Shown: positions 58,664 through 64,000 of the stretch, one piece after another
Numbering within the stretch: position 1 is the stretch's first letter
Layout of the letters: each line of letters begins with the position of its first letter
NCBI GenBank assembly: GCA_964602055.1
Contig: CAZRPU010000002.1
Span: forward strand, 71,994 to 135,993
From: JACPLA01 sp964602055
Lineage (GTDB): Bacteria > Bacteroidota > Ignavibacteria > UBA10030
Direction: 5' to 3'
DNA: 64,000 bases
Program-made: the position numbers and the translations under genes
Notes under the pieces: generated by a model
Seen by the model: only the letters and a program-made list of their open reading frames with translations
The model's database searches: none
Told to the model about the DNA's origin: nothing

Positions 58664-59190
58664 AGAAGAACCGGAATCTGGCGCTTGCAGCACTCGCTCT
58701 TGCATCGCTTGCTCTTATAGCCGGCGAGTCTTCCCGTCGGGTCAGCATTGATCCGACCGAGATTGCGCGGAGAATTCAGAGCGAGGCCGATCATGTCGAA
58801 ACGTTCGAGCTTTCCCAATGGATTGCCTCAGGAAAAGAAAATCTTCGGATTATTGACCTTCGGTCCCCCGTTGAATTTGCAGCCTACCATATTCCAGGCG
58901 CCGAAAACCTCAGCTTGACGGAGCTGATGGAACAGAATTTTCCCAGAAACGAGACCATTGTCGTCTACTCGGATGGGGGTGTCCACTCGGCTCAGGCAGT
59001 CTTTCTTCTTTGGACCCTAGGACACAAGAACGCTTTCACGCTGAAAGGGGGGCTTATTGCGTGGGAAGCGGAAATTTTGAAGAAGAAAACCCCTGTGAAC
59101 CCCTCTCCGCCCGATTCATCCTTGTCAAACAAACCCCCTCTCAACAAGCCTCATTTGCGCGATGAAGAGAAATTCAGAAGGGAATGCTGA
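58660..59190 (+). CDS. membrane-anchored rhodanese-like protein with Ser for catalytic Cys
   Basis: The 176-residue protein has an N-terminal signal or anchor (about 7-22) and one rhodanese domain (about 48-140) with IIDLRSPVEFAAYHIPGA. The active loop reads VVYSDGGVHSAQ: Ser104 stands where the sulfur-carrying Cys should be, so normal persulfide chemistry is excluded. The only Cys is the last residue, Cys176, after a Pro- and charge-rich tail. It may bind sulfur species or position partners. It is the last gene of the sulfur operon. Confidence 0.85.
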   Translation: MKKNRNLALAALALASLALIAGESSRRVSIDPTEIARRIQSEADHVETFELSQWIASGKENLRIIDLRSPVEFAAYHIPGAENLSLTELMEQNFPRNETIVVYSDGGVHSAQAVFLLWTLGHKNAFTLKGGLIAWEAEILKKKTPVNPSPPDSSLSNKPPLNKPHLRDEEKFRREC

Positions 59191-59333
59191 CTCCTCTTCT
59201 CTCTTCTTCCCCTCTCTTTTTCTGCACCGCATTGCGTTGAACCAGCCATTCTGACCCGACACTCCTTTTTTGATGAATTTTTTCTACATTCGTTCCTTCA
59301 ATGTCCCTTCCACATTCTGCGAGAGGTACTCTC

Positions 59334-59930
59334 ATGCGATTTCTCATACTTTCCCTGTTCCTTCTCCCTGTCCTTGCTTTTTCACAAGCGACGGTGAAAG
59401 AACCGTCCACTGAAAAGAGTTTTCCCGCTTCCGTCACATTCAAATCCGGTACGACAGACTACACTGCTCAACTCACAGGCCTCTCGGTACGAAAGAAATA
59501 TTTCTTCAAAGTCTACGGTATCGCCCATTATCTTCAGGATGCAGGAACGATGAGCAAAGCGGACGCATTCAAGGCGTGCCTGGACGAGGGAAAAGCAAAA
59601 CAGATTACCATGGACTTTGCGCGGGACGTTGATCACAAGAGTATTATTGACTCGTACAACGATGCTTTCAAGGAGAATGCTACAAAAGAAGAACTTGCCG
59701 CCATACAGCCTTTCCTGACGCAATATCTTTCTTATTTTGACAAAGAGGTGAAAGAGAATCAGCAATATATCCTGCGGTGGATTCCCGGAGGAACGATTGT
59801 TGCCGTTATTCAGGGTGAAGAAAAGCCGCCCATTGCGAACGGAACCTTCGCACGCGTTCTCTGGTCCATTTGGCTGGGACCCGAATCGGTCGTTGACCGC
59901 GATGATCTGATTTCACGAATGACGAAATAG
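59334..59930 (+). CDS. exported chalcone isomerase-like protein
   Basis: The ATG at 59334, with GAGAGG before it, gives 198 residues with a signal peptide (about 1-18). The remainder matches the bacterial chalcone-isomerase-like fold: KKYFFKVYGIAHYL (about 53-66) and a C-terminal GEEKPPIANGTFARVLWSIWLG block (about 163-184). Bacterial members are not known to act on flavonoids and may bind fatty acids. The 143 bases upstream are AT-rich and hold no gene. Confidence 0.85.
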   Translation: MRFLILSLFLLPVLAFSQATVKEPSTEKSFPASVTFKSGTTDYTAQLTGLSVRKKYFFKVYGIAHYLQDAGTMSKADAFKACLDEGKAKQITMDFARDVDHKSIIDSYNDAFKENATKEELAAIQPFLTQYLSYFDKEVKENQQYILRWIPGGTIVAVIQGEEKPPIANGTFARVLWSIWLGPESVVDRDDLISRMTK

Positions 59931-60014
59931 AAGTTGCGCATCACTCTATCGCACGGAACCCAAGGAGACTTCACCGTGTTGAAGGAATGAATACTGAAGA
60001 AGAGAGGATTGTCT

Positions 60015-60920
60015 ATGTCGCTGCGACCGGTCAAACGTATTGTGCAGGCGAAACCCACCATTGAAGGCGCCGGGGTGAAGCTTCACCGGGCCTTCGGATT
60101 CGGTGAAACGGGTGAATTCGATCCGTTCCTCCTGTTCGACGATTTTCGGAACGAAAATCCCGCCGACTACATGGCCGGATTCCCCTGGCATCCACATCGA
60201 GGGATTGAAACAATCACGTATGTCCTTGCAGGCACGGTGGACCACAAAGACAGCCTTGGCAATCAGGGAGCCCTGGGATCGGGAGACGTACAATGGATGA
60301 CTGCCGGCAGCGGCATCCTGCATCAGGAAATGCCGAAGGGATCGGCGGATGGCAAGATGCACGGGTTTCAATTGTGGGCGAACCTCCCATCGTCGCTCAA
60401 GATGACGAATCCCCGGTATCAGGATATTCCATCCGCGGAAATTCCGCAGGTGACGGATGATGACGGGACCTCGGTAAGGATCATCTGCGGTGACTTTTGG
60501 GGGAAGAAAGGGCCCGTGGAGGGAATCGCTGCGGACCCGCGCTATCTCGATGTTTGGGTCCCGCCGGGGAAGAGCAAAACCCTGCCGGTCGAATCGACCA
60601 GGCATGCATTCGCCTATATCTTTGACGGATCGGGGACATTTCGCAATGCATCGAAGCCATTCGGCGTTCTCACGGAAAAAGAAGGGCCCGTCGAAACCAC
60701 TGTCCGCGAACGGACCGGGAACCGGTCGTTGGTCATGTTCGACACGGGAGACGAAGTTTCCGTGCAGGCGGGCGACGAAGGCATCCGATTCCTTCTTGTA
60801 TCCGGCAAACCGATCGAAGAGCCCGTTGCGTGGTACGGACCTATTGTGATGAACACCCAGGCCGAATTGCGCCAGGCCCTGCAGGATCTCAACGACGGAA
60901 CATTCATCAAGAGCCGCTAA
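60015..60920 (+). CDS. pirin family protein
   Basis: The 301-residue bicupin has the pirin iron-binding motif PWHPHRGIETITYVLAG (about 55-71) and the EMPKGS-type HQEMPK segment that supplies the remaining ligands. The TGSGILHQE-like AGSGILHQEMP block (about 98-108) is standard. Pirins act as iron-dependent quercetinase-like enzymes or redox sensors. A GAGAGGA precedes the ATG at 60015; a TTG six bases earlier is less likely. The following 151 bases hold nothing I can name. Confidence 0.94.
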   Translation: MSLRPVKRIVQAKPTIEGAGVKLHRAFGFGETGEFDPFLLFDDFRNENPADYMAGFPWHPHRGIETITYVLAGTVDHKDSLGNQGALGSGDVQWMTAGSGILHQEMPKGSADGKMHGFQLWANLPSSLKMTNPRYQDIPSAEIPQVTDDDGTSVRIICGDFWGKKGPVEGIAADPRYLDVWVPPGKSKTLPVESTRHAFAYIFDGSGTFRNASKPFGVLTEKEGPVETTVRERTGNRSLVMFDTGDEVSVQAGDEGIRFLLVSGKPIEEPVAWYGPIVMNTQAELRQALQDLNDGTFIKSR

Positions 60921-61071
60921 GAGTACGAATCATCGTCGCACAGCGTAACTCCCTTCTCATCAACCAATGAACAAGACCGGCGCTCCTGAGTCCGGCCTTC
61001 ATTGCTCGAAATGTCTCCACGAGACTTTTCCCTTCATGGTCTGCAACTCTCCACCACAAAACGCCTGAGCT

Positions 61072-61551
61072 ATGAATACCACAACCGATGAAGTATTTCA
61101 GAATTTTTATCCCGAGAACCAGAGCTATTGCTACGGATGCGGGAGACTGAACACCGATGGCCTTCATATTCAGACCAGATGGGATGGAGAGGAATCGCTC
61201 TCCGTTTTCACGCCCCGCCCGTACCACATTGCGCTTCCGGGGTATGTCTACGGCGGACTTATTGCTTCCCTCATTGATTGCCACGGAACAGGGACGGCGG
61301 CTGCGGCGTCGTATCGTGCCGAGGGCCGCGCCATGAATACGCTTCCACCCTTCCGCTTCGTCACCGCATCCCTGAAGGTCGATTTTCTGAAACCAACGCC
61401 GCTCGGTATTCCTCTCGTTATTCGAGGCAGGGTTATGGAGATCAAGGGCCGTAAAGTGACAATGGCCATGACTGTGACAGCCGACGAAGTTCTCTGCGCA
61501 CGCGGAGAGGTGATAGCTGTTCGCATCCCCGAAGACCCTTCGGGTTCGTAG
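61072..61551 (+). CDS. PaaI-type hotdog thioesterase
   Basis: The 159-residue protein has a CYGCG pair near residues 20-24, a VYGGLIASLIDCHGTG helix (about 61-76) and the KVDFLKPTPLGIPLVIRGRV strand region typical of hotdog thioesterases. It should hydrolyse an acyl-CoA thioester in the cytoplasm; the substrate is unknown. No clear ribosome binding site precedes the ATG. Confidence 0.88.
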   Translation: MNTTTDEVFQNFYPENQSYCYGCGRLNTDGLHIQTRWDGEESLSVFTPRPYHIALPGYVYGGLIASLIDCHGTGTAAAASYRAEGRAMNTLPPFRFVTASLKVDFLKPTPLGIPLVIRGRVMEIKGRKVTMAMTVTADEVLCARGEVIAVRIPEDPSGS

Positions 61552-61596
61552 GTTCTCTCTAAGAGTGTTTCCCCTCTTTCATTATTTCAGAGACAC

Positions 61597-62529
61597 ATGA
61601 AGATTTTTGTCAGCGGCGCCACAGGATTGCTCGGTAAGCGGGTTACACAGGAACTCCGCGAAAAAAATCATCGGGTGGTCAGCCTCGCCCGCTCCGAGAA
61701 CAACCTCATGACGCTCCAAGCAATGGGTGTCGAGACCCTTCAAGGAAGCCTTTTTGACCTCCAACGAGTGAGGGATGCAACGAAGGAGTGTGACGCCATA
61801 CTCCACCTTGCCACGCACATCCCGAAGAAACCGAATCCCACCTTGGAAGACTGGAAAGAAAACGACAGAATTCGGATCGAGGGTACCCGGGTGCTGCTTG
61901 AGGCTGCAGAGCAGAACGGCATACGACTGTTTCTCCAGCAAAGCATTACGATGCTCCACGGCGATCTCCGGGGAGGGACGGCTACCGCCGAGACCCCGCT
62001 GCCGGAGAATCAGCTGCCGGTTCTCCGATCGGCATGGGAGATGGAACGCATGATTGCGGCGAAGGTGCGCAGGGATCTCTCGTTCATCATTGTTCGCTTT
62101 GCAACCTTCTATTCAGCTGATTCGTATCACACGCGCATGCTGATCGAGGGAATCAAAAATCGAAGGATCCCCATACTTGGTGACGGAAGCTATTTCTGGA
62201 ATTTCATCCATGTGGATGACGCCGCCCAAGCCGTGGTCTTTGCCCTCCAAAACCATGAGCGAATGAAGAACAGGACCGTTGATATATCCGATTTCCATCC
62301 GATACTTTTCCGGGAGTTTGTTGATACGATTGTGCGGGAAACGGGGAGTAGACCGCCAAAGAGAATACCCCGCCTGTTGGGGAGGTTCATTCTTGGAGCT
62401 GATACGTACAAAGCCTTCACGAACTCGCATCGCATCGTCAAGGATCGGCTTATCGTCGATTGGAACCCGCGCTATGAAACCTTTCAGAAGGGCCTGAAGA
62501 CCGTTCTTCATGCTCTGGAAGAGACTTGA
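61597..62529 (+). CDS. NAD(P)-binding SDR-family protein, atypical
   Basis: The 310-residue protein opens with the dinucleotide loop SGATGLLGKRV (about 6-16) and has the extended SDR layout (HLATHIPKKPN, then FIIVRFATFYS). The catalytic YxxxK pair expected before the VR strand is not there; the region reads VLRSAWEMER. It therefore looks like an atypical member, perhaps a binding protein or a reductase with other catalytic residues. A terminator-like hairpin follows. Confidence 0.82.
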   Translation: MKIFVSGATGLLGKRVTQELREKNHRVVSLARSENNLMTLQAMGVETLQGSLFDLQRVRDATKECDAILHLATHIPKKPNPTLEDWKENDRIRIEGTRVLLEAAEQNGIRLFLQQSITMLHGDLRGGTATAETPLPENQLPVLRSAWEMERMIAAKVRRDLSFIIVRFATFYSADSYHTRMLIEGIKNRRIPILGDGSYFWNFIHVDDAAQAVVFALQNHERMKNRTVDISDFHPILFREFVDTIVRETGSRPPKRIPRLLGRFILGADTYKAFTNSHRIVKDRLIVDWNPRYETFQKGLKTVLHALEET

Positions 62530-62535
62530 TTCGTT

Positions 62536-62564
62536 TGCCGACCACCTTCCGGCAGTTTTCTTTT
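62536..62564 (+). terminator. probable terminator after the SDR gene
   Basis: TGCCG (62536-62540) pairs with CGGCA (62550-62554) around a nine-base loop, followed by GTTTTCTTTT. It is short but begins six bases past the stop codon. Confidence 0.5.
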
Positions 62565-62644
62565 GAGAATCTCGAAAATTTCCTACATTGCACCATTACA
62601 CGTATCTCTTTGATACTCACACACTGACTGAACAGGAGATCCTC

Positions 62645-64000
62645 ATGAAACGTATACTATGGCTTTTCGTGTTCCTGCTGATCCCCGTCTTGACGCTGGC
62701 GCAGCGCCCTCCCTGGAATCAATCTGAACTGGACGCCTATGTGTCTGCCGTCATGAAGGAATTTCGCGTTCCCGGGGTGAGCCTTGCCGTTGTGAAGGAC
62801 GGCAAAGTAGTTCTTGCGAAGGGCTATGGCGTCAGAGAACTTGGAAAACCGGCTCTTGTCGATTCTAAAACACTGTTTGGCATCGCTTCCAACACGAAGG
62901 CATTTACCGCAACAGCCCTCGGCATTCTCGTCGAGGAAGGGAAACTCACATGGGACGGAAAAGTCATTGATGTCCTCCCTTGGTTCCGGCTTTCCGATCC
63001 GTATGTCACCAACGAATTGACCATTCGTGACCTCCTTGTGCACCGCAGCGGGCTGGGCCTCGGCGCCGGAGACCTGTTGTGGTGGCCTCCCTCGACGTAT
63101 GATCGGCGCGAGATTGCGCGCCGGCTGCGGTACATTCCCCTCGCGACAAGTTTTCGCAGCGCGTACGCTTACGACAACGTGCTGTACACAGTTGCGGGCG
63201 AAGTGATAGAGACGCTTTCGGGGAAATCGTGGGAGGACTTTATTCAGGAAAGAATTCTCAATCAGGTCGGGATGACCACAAGCAATCCCCGTCATTCGGA
63301 TGCAGTCAACGGTGGGAATGTTGCGACCACCCATGCAGAAATCGAGGGAAAGCTGCAGGTTGTGAAACCTTTCTCCAGCGACAATACCAACCCTGCAGGT
63401 GGCATCAATTCCAATGCCGATGATATGGCACGATGGATGATTGTACAAATGGATTCCGGCCGAATCGCTGCGGGAAAGAATCTCTTTAGCCCTCGGACGG
63501 CCCGGGAGCTTTGGACTGCGGTGACGCCCATTCCCTCGGGAAATCCCCCTCCCGAACTCGCCCCTCTCCGCACGAATTTCAACGGGTACGCTCTCGGTTT
63601 CGGCATCCGCGATTTCCGCGGATACAAAGTCGTGACGCACACCGGCGGCCTGCCCGGCTTTGTTTCCCTCGTGATGATGATCCCTGAACTCAAGGTGGGC
63701 GTGTGTGTCTTGACCAATCAGGAGTCCGGAGCCGCGTTCAACGCCATCGGCCTGCACGTCCTCGATCGCTACCTGAATGCACCCACAATGGACTGGCTTG
63801 CGGCTTTCAAGGCGGTCGTTGCACGTTCTGAGGCAAGGGCGAAAGAGTTTGAACAATCTGCCGTCAAAGCGCGCAATGCCGAATCGCGACCCTCCCTGCC
63901 GTTGGAGAAGTATGCAGGTACATACCGGGATGCATGGTATGGCGATGTTGTTCTTACCTTGGAAAACGGCAAGCTCGCGATCCGGTTTGCGAACACACCT
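62645..64000 (+). CDS. serine hydrolase, beta-lactamase class C/esterase type (3-prime partial)
   Basis: The gene is cut by the window end after 452 codons. A signal peptide (about 1-20) precedes an S12-type domain with SNTK at 82-85 (nucleophile Ser82, Lys85), YDN at 176-178 and HTG in VVTHTGGLPG, the full catalytic set. A further C-terminal domain begins near residue 420 (KYAGTYRDAWYGDVVL), as in peptidase-like relatives with a DUF3471-type lipocalin-like tail. It may be an esterase or D-amino peptidase instead of a lactamase. AGGAGA precedes the ATG. Confidence 0.92.
   Translation, partial: MKRILWLFVFLLIPVLTLAQRPPWNQSELDAYVSAVMKEFRVPGVSLAVVKDGKVVLAKGYGVRELGKPALVDSKTLFGIASNTKAFTATALGILVEEGKLTWDGKVIDVLPWFRLSDPYVTNELTIRDLLVHRSGLGLGAGDLLWWPPSTYDRREIARRLRYIPLATSFRSAYAYDNVLYTVAGEVIETLSGKSWEDFIQERILNQVGMTTSNPRHSDAVNGGNVATTHAEIEGKLQVVKPFSSDNTNPAGGINSNADDMARWMIVQMDSGRIAAGKNLFSPRTARELWTAVTPIPSGNPPPELAPLRTNFNGYALGFGIRDFRGYKVVTHTGGLPGFVSLVMMIPELKVGVCVLTNQESGAAFNAIGLHVLDRYLNAPTMDWLAAFKAVVARSEARAKEFEQSAVKARNAESRPSLPLEKYAGTYRDAWYGDVVLTLENGKLAIRFANTP

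Noticed and set aside
60950..61010. Inverted repeat near 60975-61000 as terminator after pirin
   Set aside because: The pairing is short and interrupted and there is no T run.
62561..62589. Promoter TTGAGA/TACATT before the serine hydrolase gene
   Set aside because: The spacer is only 15 bases, unlike the uniform 17 of the other candidates; the TTTTGAGA-A-TCTC dyad there remains unexplained.
1..64000. tRNA, rRNA, CRISPR arrays, insertion sequences or attachment sites
   Set aside because: I looked through the intergenic regions by eye on both strands and found no conserved tRNA loop, repeated spacer pattern, transposase or terminal inverted repeat. A covariance-model scan could still detect a small RNA.

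Overview
The window is a gene-dense chromosomal segment of roughly mid-50s GC. It contains no tRNA, rRNA, insertion sequence, phage gene or CRISPR array that I could find, and no gap between genes exceeds 300 bases. The gene content suggests a Gram-negative member of the Fibrobacteres-Chlorobi-Bacteroidetes group, probably on the Ignavibacteria/Chlorobi side. The signs are a DUF3276 PUR-alpha-like protein, a PorZ-like propeller with a type IX secretion style C-terminal domain, Omp85-type barrels, a type 2 isopentenyl diphosphate isomerase and a single-chain glycine decarboxylase P protein. Six candidate promoters look like sigma-70 sites (TTGACt, 17 bases, TATAtT/TATCAT) rather than the TTTG/TAnnTTTG type of classical Bacteroidia. 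The taxonomic call is inference.

Layout. 150-3148 (+): a response-regulator/kinase protein with a degenerate H box, an NtrC-type activator and a SixA-like phosphohistidine phosphatase, closed by a terminator. 3244-14580 (+): an AMP-binding-like protein, a lipoprotein RidA, urocanate hydratase, a 1205-residue hybrid histidine kinase, a ketopantoate-reductase family protein, a small Cys protein, a methyltransferase, imidazolonepropionase, glutamate formiminotransferase and formiminotetrahydrofolate cyclodeaminase. This is a histidine-degradation locus without hutH, interrupted by a sensor kinase. 14607-19439 (-): short Omp85 protein, RsmE, TrkA, TrkH. 19516-29794 (-): yceD-rpmF-plsX-fabH-fabD-fabG-acpP-fabF-rnc-gcvP and a CoA-binding protein, with a promoter before yceD and a hairpin between yceD and rpmF.

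30024-34096 (-): PHP phosphoesterase, ribH, PorZ-like propeller, DUF3276 protein. 34175-34858 (-): a Crp-family regulator with its own promoter. 35027-44954 (-): one long operon of fni, polyprenyl synthase, ptsH, ptsI, a phosphoglucose/phosphomannose isomerase, a metalloprotease-TolB propeller-barrel fusion, a BamB-like lipoprotein and a PEGA protein. 45095-48697 (+): sugar-phosphate nucleotidyltransferase, metK, ahcY, terminator.

48828-64000 (+): aquaporin; three membrane or lipid-facing proteins; a MacA-like adaptor with two MacB-type permeases but no ATPase; a five-gene sulfur operon (tandem rhodanese, CxxCH protein, split YeeE/YedE transporter, rhodanese with Ser for Cys); then a chalcone-isomerase-like protein, a pirin, a hotdog thioesterase, an atypical SDR and a serine hydrolase cut by the window end.

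The least familiar material is the envelope set at 35027-39763 (protease-propeller-barrel fusion plus two accessory proteins), the sulfur operon at 56274-59190, and the exported RidA beside urocanate hydratase.
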